64,000 nt of DNA from Frigidibacter sp. SD6-1 (GTDB lineage: Bacteria; Pseudomonadota; Alphaproteobacteria; Rhodobacterales; Rhodobacteraceae), in NCBI RefSeq assembly GCF_030143255.1, contig NZ_JARJNR010000001.1, positions 744,001-808,000 of the forward strand. Direction: 5' to 3'. The notes below the pieces were generated by a model. The model was not told the origin of the DNA. It worked only from the letters and a program-made list of their open reading frames with translations, and ran no database searches. Positions 38,641 to 48,119 of the stretch are shown here, one piece after another; within the stretch, counting starts at the first letter, position 1, and each line of letters begins with the position of its first letter. The position numbers and the translations under genes were made by a program.

Positions 38641-39066
38641 TCAGCCGAGCCGTTCGCCCGACAGGAGAAGGAGAAACACATCCTCCGGCAAGAGGCCCGC
38701 GGTGGAGAAGAAGGTGAGGAAATCAAACGAATTGTAAGCCTCGACGATCTTTCCCCCCTGGAACCGCATGGCGACATGGCCAGTGGTGCGCACCTCGCGC
38801 ATGTCATGGGCGCCGAGCGCCTTGACCGAGACCTGCGCCCAGAGCCAGTCTTCCGTCTCGAATGATTTGTCGAAGGTGAATTCAAGATCGCGCACGAGGG
38901 AGGTGAGCGCGGGCACAAGCGCCCGGAAATCCTCAGGCCCGACCTGGCCATCGGGCATCAGCCCGTCGGCACCGACATGGGGGGCGAAATAGTCATCGAT
39001 CGCGGCCAGATCCTGTTCGATCCAGACGCGGTGGTACCAGTCCTTCAGGATGTCGAGATGACCCAT
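38641..39066 (-). CDS. SnoaL-like/NTF2-fold protein
   Basis: 141 residues from ATG 39066; GTG 39069 directly precedes it. The cone-shaped NTF2 fold is indicated by the helix LDILKDWYHRVWIEQDLAAIDDYFAPHV, the GPEDFRALVPALTSLVRDLEFTFDKSF block and the C-terminal sheet (VRTTGHVAMRFQGGKIVEAYNSFDFLTFFSTAGLL). This resembles SnoaL-like polyketide cyclase or ester cyclase-type proteins, which include both enzymes and small-molecule binders. No substrate can be deduced. Confidence 0.8.
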   Translation of the reverse strand: MGHLDILKDWYHRVWIEQDLAAIDDYFAPHVGADGLMPDGQVGPEDFRALVPALTSLVRDLEFTFDKSFETEDWLWAQVSVKALGAHDMREVRTTGHVAMRFQGGKIVEAYNSFDFLTFFSTAGLLPEDVFLLLLSGERLG

Positions 39067-39239
39067 CACACGTTCGCTTTCCAGTCAGCGCCGGACGGGA
39101 AAGAAGCGGCCGGTAAGAAGCACCCTGACCCTTGACACTCGCACCGTTTCGCCCGGCCGCCCGCACCGCATACCCGTCGCAGGACAACAGTATCCTGCAG
39201 GACCGACCCTAGGGCCCAGGGATTGAGGAAACATGAAAG

Positions 39240-39565
39240 GGCGCGGGAAAGTGCAGGTTTCTGTTGCCAGGTACCTGCGAACCCCGCCTTACGCGGCTAA
39301 GCGCAAGGGCTTGGTTTCGGCGACCCGAACTGCTTACGCAGCCAGAGCCATTGCCGGAGCACGGTTGTTATTGGCAACTGTACTTTGCGGACCGATAACG
39401 GTGGCACCCCGCCGAGACAAAGCAAACCCCTTTAGGCGTTCGTCGATCCTGTTTCGGCCCCATGACCCGCCAATACGGGGTTGTGGTGGAGCCGCCGGGT
39501 ACCGCCCCCGGGTCCGATCCGATTATTACGAGCGCGTTTATGTCCATAGTCCGGGCGAACCCTGA
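39240..39565 (-). ncRNA. ssrA: Two-piece circularly permuted tmRNA
   Basis: Rescues stalled ribosomes. On the minus strand the acceptor piece comes first (about 39565-39484), with a T-arm region and the 3' end CGGCTCCACCA at 39494-39484. A 22-base intervening loop (39483-39462) is followed by the coding piece starting GGGGCCGAAACAGGATCGAC at 39461. GGGGCCG pairs with CGGCTCC to form the acceptor stem. The tag frame (39375-39334) encodes ANNNRAPAMALAA then TAA, with pseudoknot-like hairpins after it. The outer ends of both pieces are approximate. Tagged proteins would be delivered by the SspB encoded at 35836. Confidence 0.93.
39334..39375 (-). other. tmRNA tag-peptide reading frame
   Basis: GCC AAT AAC AAC CGT GCT CCG GCA ATG GCT CTG GCT GCG TAA, i.e. 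ANNNRAPAMALAA. The ALAA end is the ClpX degron, and the internal part is the adaptor-binding segment. Confidence 0.9.
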
Positions 39566-39572
39566 CGGGGGG

Positions 39573-39601
39573 AATATAGGTGGCCCCTGAGGCGGGGGCA
39601 A
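39573..39601 (-). promoter_or_regulatory. Promoter of the tmRNA gene
   Basis: On the minus strand TTGCCC (39601-39596), a 17-base spacer and TATATT (39578-39573). Initiation about seven bases on (near 39566) agrees with the expected 5' end of the acceptor piece. Confidence 0.75.
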
Positions 39602-39624
39602 GTGGCGGCCGACCCGCGATCGGG

Positions 39625-39654
39625 GCGGAAAATCCTTCGCGAAGGATTTTCCGC
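39625..39654 (-). terminator. 30-bp perfect palindrome after guaA
   Basis: Fifteen-base arms (GCGGAAAATCCTTCG and its complement) without a loop, ten bases downstream of the guaA stop. No T tail follows. It separates guaA from the tmRNA promoter and resembles the palindromes at 32771-32839 in having a TTCG-type centre. Confidence 0.65.
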
Positions 39655-39664
39655 GGCACCGTCG

Positions 39665-41221
<1,557 letters not shown>

Positions 41222-41262
41222 GGCCAGCCTCTATTGGCTTCGCCCAGCGGGTGCAAGACCTA

Positions 41263-41712
41263 TCAAAGATAGCCGATAAGACCGTCGGGAAAGAGCTTCA
41301 TCGCCCCGTCGCGGAACAGTGCCGCTGGCATCCACGCCGCGAGGTCGCGCCGCCCGCGCTCTTCGATGAAGAACCGCTCCGTAGCAGCAGCGCCCGGGTC
41401 CAAAAGGCTGCCTTCGAACACGAAGACAATCTCATGTCCAGGCTGGCCCTGATGGTGGAAAAGGTTCTCCAGAACCGCGATCCGGACGAGTGGCCCTGCC
41501 GTTGCCCCGATCTCCTCGTGAAGTTCGCGCCGAAGCGCTGTTTCGGCACTTTCGCCGAATTCGATGCCGCCGCCAAGCGGGCGCCATCCCTTGACGCGCC
41601 CGTCGTCCCCGGTGACGGCGCTGACGAGCAGGCGCGCGTCCTGCCGGATCAGTCCGATTGCAATTGCCCGTAACCGTGTTGCCGGGCGCCATTCGGTTGT
41701 CGGATCGCTCAT
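41263..41712 (-). CDS. Nudix hydrolase
   Basis: 149 residues with a complete Nudix box, GGIEFGESAETALRRELHEEIGA (about 47-69), i.e. GX5EX7REUXEEXGU, so metal-dependent pyrophosphohydrolase activity is expected. The N-terminal strand carries RLRAIAIGLIRQDARLLVSAV. The substrate cannot be told from the box alone. It lies upstream of and in the same direction as guaA, 41 bases away, and is divergent from the MttB-like gene. Confidence 0.9.
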   Translation of the reverse strand: MSDPTTEWRPATRLRAIAIGLIRQDARLLVSAVTGDDGRVKGWRPLGGGIEFGESAETALRRELHEEIGATAGPLVRIAVLENLFHHQGQPGHEIVFVFEGSLLDPGAAATERFFIEERGRRDLAAWMPAALFRDGAMKLFPDGLIGYL

Positions 41713-41878
41713 CGCGCCCTCCCGGCTACGGTCCGGCAGGCTGGCGGCCGGGCCTCTGCGTCACACGGAAAGCGACGCGGCGCAATGTCGTTTTTGGGCG
41801 CCAAGTGCCGCTTGGCGTGCGAGGACCGCAAGGCAAAGGCGTAAAAGCCGAGGAAGCGAATTCCAAGGAGCCGTGAAC

Positions 41879-43420
41879 ATGAGTGATGTCGTCGAGGGCC
41901 GCAGGGCAAGGGGTGGCGGCGGGGCCGCGCGTCGGGCGGAGCGGACGGCCGTCCGCATCGAGGCCGCGCGTTTCATCGAGCGCAATATCCCGAATCTCGA
42001 GATCCTGAACGAGGAAGCGCTTGAGATCATCGAGGCGAATGCCGAGACGATCCTCGAGGAGATCGGCGTAAATTTCGTCGAAAATCCCGGCGCGCTGGCG
42101 CTGTGGAAAGAGGCGGGCGCCGACGTGCAGGGCGAGCGCGTTCGCATTCCGCGCGGGCTGGCGCGTCAGCTGTGCAAGACCGCGCCATCGTCCTATGTGC
42201 AGCATGCCCGCAATCCCGAGCGTTCGGTCACCGTCGGCGGGCGGGGCCTTGTCCTCGCGCCGGTCTACGGTCCGCCTTTCGTGCGTGATGAAAATGGCCG
42301 CCGCTATGCGACGATGGAGGATTTCCAGAAGTTCGTGAAGCTCGGCTACATGTCGAAATGGCTGCATCATTCCGGCGGCACGGTCTGCGAACCGACCGAC
42401 ATTCCGGTGAACAAGCGCCATCTCGACATGCTGCTGGCGCACATGACGCTGTCCGACAAGCCCTACATGGGCTCGGTCACCGCGCCCGAGCGCGCCCAGG
42501 ATTCGGTCGAGATGTCGGACATCCTGTTCGGCGGGCTCGACGGGCGCACGGTGATGACCTCGCTCATCAACATCAACTCGCCGATGACCTTCGACGGCAT
42601 CATGATGGGTGCGCTTGAAGTCTATGCGAAGGCCAATCAGGCCGCGATCATCTCGCCCTTCATCGTCGGCGGCGCCATGTCGCCGGTGACGGTCGCGGGC
42701 ACGCTGACGCAGGTCATGGTCGAGGTGCTTGCGGGCGTGGCCTACAGCCAGCTCGTCAAGAAGGGCGCGCCGGTCATCGCGGGCGCCTTCGTGACATCGA
42801 CCGACATGGCCTCGGGCGCACCAACCTTCGGCACGCCGGAAGCCAGCCTCATCACCTATGGCGCGGGCCAGCTTGTCCGCCGTCTGGGCGTGCCCTACCG
42901 CTCGGCCGGGTCGTTCTGCGGCTCGAAGCTTCCCGATGCGCAGGCGGCCTATGAAACGGCGAACAGCCTCAGCATGGGGCTGATGGCGGGGGTGAACTTC
43001 ATGCTGCATGCCTGCGGCTGGCTGGAAGGCGGGCTGGTTTCGTCCTTCGAGAAGTTCGTGATGGATGCCGATCAGCTTGGCGTGCTGCATCACATCGCCA
43101 AGGGCATCGACATGTCGGAAAACGGTCAGGCGATGGACGCCTTGCGCTATGTGGGTTCGGGTGAGGCCAGCCATTTCCTGGGCACCGATCACACCCAGGC
43201 GAACTTCCGCACCGCATTCTGGAAGTCGGACCTCTTGGACTACAAGCCGTTCGAGACCTGGGAAGAGGAAGGCGCCCGCGATACGGTCCAGCTCGCGCGC
43301 GAGCGGGTGGCGAAGCTTCTCAACGATTACCAGAAGCCCGCCATCGACCCGGCGGTCGAAGAGGCGCTGAGCGAATATGTGGCAAAGAAAAAGGCTTCGA
43401 TGCCCGACGCTTTCATGTGA
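41879..43420 (+). CDS. MttB-family methyltransferase (non-pyrrolysine)
   Basis: 513 residues from ATG 41879 with AAGGAG nine bases upstream; the frame extends far upstream without homology. The TIM-barrel trimethylamine methyltransferase family is recognised from ILEEIGVNFVENPGALALWKEAGADV, VGGRGLVLAPVYGPPF and the glycine-rich SPFIVGGAMSPVTVAGTLTQ. There is no in-frame amber codon, so this is a non-Pyl member. Such homologues demethylate glycine betaine and related quaternary amines onto a corrinoid protein. No corrinoid protein gene is adjacent. Confidence 0.87.
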   Translation: MSDVVEGRRARGGGGAARRAERTAVRIEAARFIERNIPNLEILNEEALEIIEANAETILEEIGVNFVENPGALALWKEAGADVQGERVRIPRGLARQLCKTAPSSYVQHARNPERSVTVGGRGLVLAPVYGPPFVRDENGRRYATMEDFQKFVKLGYMSKWLHHSGGTVCEPTDIPVNKRHLDMLLAHMTLSDKPYMGSVTAPERAQDSVEMSDILFGGLDGRTVMTSLININSPMTFDGIMMGALEVYAKANQAAIISPFIVGGAMSPVTVAGTLTQVMVEVLAGVAYSQLVKKGAPVIAGAFVTSTDMASGAPTFGTPEASLITYGAGQLVRRLGVPYRSAGSFCGSKLPDAQAAYETANSLSMGLMAGVNFMLHACGWLEGGLVSSFEKFVMDADQLGVLHHIAKGIDMSENGQAMDALRYVGSGEASHFLGTDHTQANFRTAFWKSDLLDYKPFETWEEEGARDTVQLARERVAKLLNDYQKPAIDPAVEEALSEYVAKKKASMPDAFM

Positions 43421-43444
43421 TCTGCCTCACACGCGGCGAAATCG

Positions 43445-43471
43445 AAGGGCGCGGCATCTGCCGCGCCCTTT
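43445..43471. terminator. Bidirectional terminator after the MttB-like gene
   Basis: Perfect 11-bp stem AAGGGCGCGGC / GCCGCGCCCTT with loop ATCT in the convergent gap; a short T stretch follows on each strand. Confidence 0.75.
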
Positions 43472-43475
43472 CCCG

Positions 43476-43760
43476 TCACACGGGCCGGGGCAAGAGCCGC
43501 GCCTCGGCGATCATGGCGATCAGCACGTCGATATGGCGGGCGAAGGAATAGGTCGCGTCGCCCTTGCGGCGGATTTCCTCCAGCCGCTCCTCTTCCTGCA
43601 GAAGCGCCGAAACCGCCGCCTCGGGCTGGGGCACGTCGGCGGTCCGCATCACCCGTTTCAGGTCGCGGCGCCGGTTATAGTCCATCAGCCCGGCGCGGGC
43701 GGCGCGCACCAGAAGGGCTGGGCGGCGCAGATCGGATACGAGGCGGAAGAGGTCGGTCAT
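43476..43760 (-). CDS. Small conserved protein (probably DUF6477 family)
   Basis: 94 residues from ATG 43760 (MTDLFRLVSDLRRPALLVRAARAGL). Three helices are predicted: an N-terminal RRPALLVRAARAGLMDYNRRRDLKR stretch, an acidic LQEEERLEEIRRKG helix, and a C-terminal SFARHIDVLIAMIAEARLL helix. The pattern matches small Rhodobacteraceae proteins that I believe are classed as DUF6477. Divergent from the DUF6456 gene. No function is known, and upstream in-frame codons to 43868 are AT-rich and not coding in appearance. Confidence 0.7.
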   Translation of the reverse strand: MTDLFRLVSDLRRPALLVRAARAGLMDYNRRRDLKRVMRTADVPQPEAAVSALLQEEERLEEIRRKGDATYSFARHIDVLIAMIAEARLLPRPV

Positions 43761-43855
43761 CCTGGGTCTCCTGTGAAATACAACCCAAGAGTGTTTTCCG
43801 TTTTGGTGCCGTTGCGCACTGGCGCGAAACAGCGAACGTTTCGTTCGAAGAAATT

Positions 43856-43861
43856 TATAAT
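43856..43861 (+). promoter_or_regulatory. Candidate -10 element (TATAAT) for the DUF6456 gene
   Basis: Perfect TATAAT in an AT-rich stretch of the 221-bp divergent region; no good -35 is seen at 16-18 bases. An inverted repeat CGAACG-TTT-CGTTCG lies just upstream. Confidence 0.35.
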
Positions 43862-43913
43862 TTATCAATAATTCTCTGGATCGAGCCGGGAATTAACGCC
43901 CGGGTAAGAATTG

Positions 43914-43943
43914 CAACCGACGGTTGCTTTGGTCTGCAACCGC
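43914..43943. repeat. Three GCAACCG heptamers upstream of the DUF6456 gene
   Basis: GCAACCG-A-CGGTTGC (43914-43928) is a perfect inverted pair, and a third direct copy lies at 43937-43943. The gene begins 39 bases further on, so these could be operator sites. Confidence 0.5.
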
Positions 43944-43981
43944 GCGGCGGAGCACCCAGCCGCGCGACAACGGGGAAAATC

Positions 43982-45094
43982 ATGCTGGTCAATGCCATAG
44001 GCCCGGCGGCTTTGCCCGCCTGGTTGCCGGAGGACGCACGCCTGTACCTCGCCCATGTCTGCGGCGCCCGCACGCTGAGGGAACTGGCGCGTGCCGAAGG
44101 ATGCCATGCCTCCACCGTCATGCGCCGGGTCCGCGCCTTCGAGATGCGCCGCGACGACCCGCTGGTCGACGAGGCGCTGTCGGCGTTCGAGGCCTCGCGC
44201 CCCGCCGCATTGGAAGATTCTGCAACCAGAGAGGGAAGCCCCATGTCCGCACCGATCCGTACCGGCCTGAAACACCATCCCGACCAGGCGACCATCGACC
44301 GCGAGGCGCGCCGCATCCTGCGCCGCCTGTGCGAGGCGGGCGCGGTTCTGGCGGTCGCGCCCGACATGGAGAAGGGCGTGGTCTTCAAGGGTACCGTGCG
44401 GACCGCCGTCGTCGACAGGACCGTCGCGCAGGCCTTCGCGTTGAAGGACTGGATCGCGGTCAAGGACAGCGGGCGGCTCATCACCTATGAAATCACCGGC
44501 GCGGGCCGCTCCGCGCTCAAGCGCCTCCTCGATGCCGAGCGGGCGCATCAGCCGGGCTTTGCCGAGGCGCGCGCGCCCTTCGCCGACCAGCACCGGACCT
44601 GGGGCGAGCGCAATGTGATGGAGCCGGGCGAGGCGGAACCCAAGCGCGTGCGCTACAATCTTGCCGAAAGCCCGTTCGCGGCGCTGGCGCGGCGGCGCGA
44701 CAAGGACGGCAAGCTGTTTCTGGAACCCGATCTGGTTGCGGTGGGCGAGCGGCTGCGCGAGGATTTCGAACTTGCGCAGATGGGGCCGCGCGTCGCGCAG
44801 AACTGGGACAGGTTCCTGACCGCGGGCGACCGGGGCAGCTTTCAACCCGATGCAGGCAAGGCCGAAGGCCCGGCGAAGGCCCGCGCGCGCGTTGCCGCGG
44901 CGCTCCGCGATCTCGGCCCCGGCCTCGGCGATGTCGTCCTGCGCTGCTGCTGTTTTCTCGAAGGTTTGGAAGTCGCCGAAAAGCGCATGGGCTGGTCGGC
45001 GCGGTCGGGCAAGATCGTGCTTCGCATCGCACTGATCCGGCTGAAGCGGCATTATGACGAGGTCTATGGCGGCAAGATGCCGTTGATCGGCTGA
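43982..45094 (+). CDS. DUF6456 domain-containing helix-turn-helix protein
   Basis: 370 residues. An N-terminal segment contains an HTH-like TLRELARAEGCHASTVMRRVRAFE (about 31-54). A winged-helix-like middle (about 97-180, TIDREARRILRRLCEAGAVLAVA ... GRLITYEITGAGRSALKRLL) resembles MarR-type DNA-binding domains. The C-terminal DUF6456 block (about 215-365) ends CCCFLEGLEVAEKRMGWSARSGKIVLRIALIRLKRHYDE, itself HTH-like. A transcriptional regulator of unknown targets is likely. Its stop codon lies inside an 8-bp tandem repeat. Confidence 0.8.
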   Translation: MLVNAIGPAALPAWLPEDARLYLAHVCGARTLRELARAEGCHASTVMRRVRAFEMRRDDPLVDEALSAFEASRPAALEDSATREGSPMSAPIRTGLKHHPDQATIDREARRILRRLCEAGAVLAVAPDMEKGVVFKGTVRTAVVDRTVAQAFALKDWIAVKDSGRLITYEITGAGRSALKRLLDAERAHQPGFAEARAPFADQHRTWGERNVMEPGEAEPKRVRYNLAESPFAALARRRDKDGKLFLEPDLVAVGERLREDFELAQMGPRVAQNWDRFLTAGDRGSFQPDAGKAEGPAKARARVAAALRDLGPGLGDVVLRCCCFLEGLEVAEKRMGWSARSGKIVLRIALIRLKRHYDEVYGGKMPLIG

Positions 45095-45107
45095 TCGGCT
45101 GATCGGC
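45084..45107 (+). repeat. 8-bp tandem repeat TGATCGGC x3 over the DUF6456 stop codon
   Basis: Three exact TGATCGGC units (45084-45091, 45092-45099, 45100-45107). The stop TGA (45092-45094) is the first codon of unit two. The number of units would not alter the stop, because each unit begins with TGA. Confidence 0.85.
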
Positions 45108-45118
45108 TGACGGGCGGG

Positions 45119-45143
45119 CGGGGGCCCGAAGGCCCCCGTTTTT
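45119..45143 (+). terminator. Rho-independent terminator of the DUF6456 gene
   Basis: Stem CGGGGGCC / GGCCCCCG with loop CGAA, followed by TTTTT. Positioned 25 bases after the stop. Confidence 0.9.
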
Positions 45144-45149
45144 CGGTTC

Positions 45150-46526
45150 TCAGGCCAGCCGCGCCAGCACCCGCGCCCAGCTGCGGATGCCCTTGTGAAA
45201 GCTTTCGACGTCGTATTTCTCGTTCGGGCTGTGGATCGCGTCGTCGTCGTTGGCAAAGCCGATCAGCATCGCATCCATGCCGAGGACCGACTTGAAGAAC
45301 CCGGCAATCGGGATCGATCCGCCCATGCCGACGAAAACCGCCTCGCGGTTCCATTCGTCCGACAGCGCCGCGCGCGCCAGTTCGAATTCGGGGCGTGCGA
45401 TGTTCATCACCGCGGCGGGCGAGCCTTCGAGGTCCTGATCCCAGGTGACATGGGCATCGGGCGAGAGACGCGCCGCGACATGGGCGCGGATCTTGTCGCG
45501 CAGGCGGTCGGGGTCCATGTCGCCCACCAGACGGCAGGTGATCTTGCAATGTGCTTCCGACGGGATGACCGTCTTTGACCCCGCACCCTGATAACCGCCC
45601 CAGAGGCCGTTCACTTCGAGCGTGGGCCGCGCCCATTGCAGTTCCAGCGTCGAATAGCCCTTTTCGCCATGGGAAACACTGTAACCCACGGAATTCAGAT
45701 AGGTCTGTTCGTTGAAACCGCAGTTTTCCCACTGCTTTTTCAGCGCGGGCGCCAGCTCGTGCACGCCCTCGTAGAACCCGTCCACAGCCACCCGGCCGGT
45801 TTCGGGATCGTGGAACGAGGCGACGATGCGGGCGATTTCCTTCAGGGGATTGAGGCCCGGCCCGCCATAATGCCCAGAATGCAGGTCGATCTTCGGCCCG
45901 CGAATGGTGAATTCATCCTTCAGCATGCCCCTGAGTTGCGAGGCGATCGAGGGGATGCCGGGCGACACCATCGACGTGTCGCAGATCAGCGCGAGGTCGG
46001 CGGTCAGTTCGGCCGCATGTTCCTTCATGAAGGGGATGAGCGAGGGCGATCCGCTTTCCTCCTCGCCTTCCAGAAAGATCGTCAGGCGGCAGGGCAGGGT
46101 GCCATGCACGGCCTTCCAGGCACGGCAGGCCTCGATGAAGGTCATCAGCTGGCCCTTGTCGTCCGACGAGCCGCGCCCGCGAATCACCTTGCCGTTCGGG
46201 GTATCTTCAATGGCGGGATCGAAGGGCGGGCGGTGCCAGAGGTTCAGCGGATCGACGGGCTGCACGTCATAGTGGCCATAAAACAGCAGGTGCCGCTCGC
46301 CCGTGCCGCCATGGCCCACCACCATCGGATGGCCGGGCGTCGGCCGCGCGGCGGCGTCGAAGCCCAGGTCGCCGAGGTCGGCGGCGATCATCTCGGCCAT
46401 TTTCGCGCAATCGGCCTTGTAGGCGGGATCGGTCGAGATCGAGGGCACGCGCAGCATCGCCATCAGCCGGTCGATGGCGTCGGGCAGGGTGGCGTCGATC
46501 CGGGCAAGGACGGCGTCGAGGGTCAT
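45150..46526 (-). CDS. M20 family metallopeptidase (dipeptidase)
   Basis: 458 residues from ATG 46526 (MTLDAVLARIDATLPDAIDRLM); the longer upstream frame is not used. Di-zinc motifs are YGHYDVQPVDP (metal His and catalytic Asp), RGSSDDKGQL (bridging Asp) and LEGEEESGSP (general base Glu). A dimerisation lid domain lies in the middle, and the C-terminal His motif is NDDDAIHSPNEKYDV. These match M20A/F dipeptidases or carnosinase-like enzymes. Divergent from hemA. Confidence 0.92.
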   Translation of the reverse strand: MTLDAVLARIDATLPDAIDRLMAMLRVPSISTDPAYKADCAKMAEMIAADLGDLGFDAAARPTPGHPMVVGHGGTGERHLLFYGHYDVQPVDPLNLWHRPPFDPAIEDTPNGKVIRGRGSSDDKGQLMTFIEACRAWKAVHGTLPCRLTIFLEGEEESGSPSLIPFMKEHAAELTADLALICDTSMVSPGIPSIASQLRGMLKDEFTIRGPKIDLHSGHYGGPGLNPLKEIARIVASFHDPETGRVAVDGFYEGVHELAPALKKQWENCGFNEQTYLNSVGYSVSHGEKGYSTLELQWARPTLEVNGLWGGYQGAGSKTVIPSEAHCKITCRLVGDMDPDRLRDKIRAHVAARLSPDAHVTWDQDLEGSPAAVMNIARPEFELARAALSDEWNREAVFVGMGGSIPIAGFFKSVLGMDAMLIGFANDDDAIHSPNEKYDVESFHKGIRSWARVLARLA

Positions 46527-46711
46527 GGCGGGGCTCCTTATTCTTGGCGCGACCATAGGCGCGGCTCGGCGCAGAGGCAATCTCCGGCCAAAGGCCTGAA
46601 GGCGGGCTCCTCGTCCTCTGCGAGGCTCGTCGCGCGAAGAGCGCATGAAATGCGACGATGAGCGCCCGTCCGGCCCATGCGCGGCAATTTGTTCCCTCGC
46701 AAAGGCTTGAC

Positions 46712-46725
46712 TTGACCTCTATCAA
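46712..46725 (+). promoter_or_regulatory. FNR/FnrL-type box upstream of hemA
   Basis: TTGACCTCTATCAA matches the FNR consensus TTGAT-N4-ATCAA at nine of ten positions. It is centred about 68 bases before the hemA start. In Rhodobacter sphaeroides FnrL is known to activate hemA at low oxygen. Confidence 0.7.
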
Positions 46726-46786
46726 GGCGTCCGATTCCCTATGAGGCCTATCCAGCCAGGCAGAAGACCGACCGCGCGAGGACCAG

Positions 46787-48010
46787 ATGAATTACGATAC
46801 CGCACTCGATGGCGCGATTTCCCGCCTGCATGACGAAGGCCGCTACCGGACCTTCATCGATATCGAGCGGCAGAAGGGCCACTTCCCCAAGGCCATCTGG
46901 AACCGGCCCGACGGTACGCGGAAGGACATCACCGTCTGGTGTGGCAACGACTATCTCGGCATGGGCCAGCATCCGGTCGTTCTGGAAGCGATGCACGAGG
47001 CGCTTGACGCGACCGGCGCGGGGTCGGGCGGGACGCGCAATATCTCGGGCACGACCGTCTATCACAAACGGCTCGAGGCCGAGATTGCCGATCTGCACCG
47101 CAAGGAAGCGGCGCTTCTTTTCACCTCCGCCTACATTGCCAATGACGCGACGCTTTCCACGCTCCCGAAGCTTTTCCCGGGCCTCATCATCTATTCGGAC
47201 GAATTGAACCATGCCTCGATGATCGAAGGCATCCGCCGCAACGGCGGCCTGAAGCGCATCTTCAGGCATAATGACCTGGCCGACCTGCGCGCGAAACTCG
47301 CGGCCGACGATCCGGCGGCGCCGAAGCTCATCGCCTTCGAGTCCGTCTATTCGATGGATGGCGACATCTGCCCGATGGAGGCGATCTGCGATCTGGCCGA
47401 GGAGTTCGGCGCCCTGACCTATCTCGACGAGGTCCATGCCGTCGGCATGTACGGGCCGCGTGGGGCAGGGGTGGCCGAGAAGCTCGGGCAGATGGGCCGC
47501 ATCGACATCATCAACGCGACGCTCGCCAAGGCCTATGGCGTGATGGGCGGCTATATCGCCGCAAGCGCCAAGATGGTCGATGCGATCCGCTCTTACGCGC
47601 CGGGCTTCATCTTCACCACCTCGCTGCCGCCCGCCGTGGCGGCGGGGGCTGCGGCCTCGGTCAAGTACCTCAAGACCGCTCAACATCTACGCGACATGCA
47701 GCAGGACCATGCGAAGATCCTCAAGATGCGGCTCCGCGCGCTCGGCCTGCCGATCATCGACCGCGGCACCCATATCGTACCGGTCCATGTCGGCGATCCG
47801 GTGCATTGCAAGATGATCTCGGACATGCTGCTGGAACAGGACGGCATCTACGTGCAGCCGATCAATTTCCCGACCGTCCCGCGCGGCACCGAGCGGCTGC
47901 GTTTCACGCCCTCGCCCGTGCACACGCCGAAGGATATCGACGCGCTCGTCGGGGCGATGGACCGGCTCTGGGCCCATTGCGCGCTGAATCGCGCCGAACT
48001 TTCGGCCTGA
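46787..48010 (+). CDS. hemA: 5-aminolevulinate synthase
   Basis: PLP enzyme condensing succinyl-CoA and glycine to 5-aminolevulinate, the Shemin/C4 pathway of Alphaproteobacteria. 407 residues. Signatures are [29 protein letters not shown], the [13 protein letters not shown] region, the PLP phosphate site [15 protein letters not shown] and the Schiff-base Lys in [15 protein letters not shown] lies six bases before the ATG. The FNR-type box at 46712-46725 suggests oxygen control. Confidence 0.97.
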   Translation: MNYDTALDGAISRLHDEGRYRTFIDIERQKGHFPKAIWNRPDGTRKDITVWCGNDYLGMGQHPVVLEAMHEALDATGAGSGGTRNISGTTVYHKRLEAEIADLHRKEAALLFTSAYIANDATLSTLPKLFPGLIIYSDELNHASMIEGIRRNGGLKRIFRHNDLADLRAKLAADDPAAPKLIAFESVYSMDGDICPMEAICDLAEEFGALTYLDEVHAVGMYGPRGAGVAEKLGQMGRIDIINATLAKAYGVMGGYIAASAKMVDAIRSYAPGFIFTTSLPPAVAAGAAASVKYLKTAQHLRDMQQDHAKILKMRLRALGLPIIDRGTHIVPVHVGDPVHCKMISDMLLEQDGIYVQPINFPTVPRGTERLRFTPSPVHTPKDIDALVGAMDRLWAHCALNRAELSA

Positions 48011-48119
48011 GGCGGCTTAGCCGGTGCATGTGCCCTTGCGCTGTGTTAAACAATCCACAATAGGCGGACGGATTATCACGAATCGTTGACCGCCATACTG
48101 GGGACAGGACGTAACAGGC

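Noticed and set aside
39233-39601. Open frames of 110 (plus) and 77 (minus) codons
   Set aside because: They cover the tmRNA gene, whose acceptor stem, tag frame and promoter explain the sequence.
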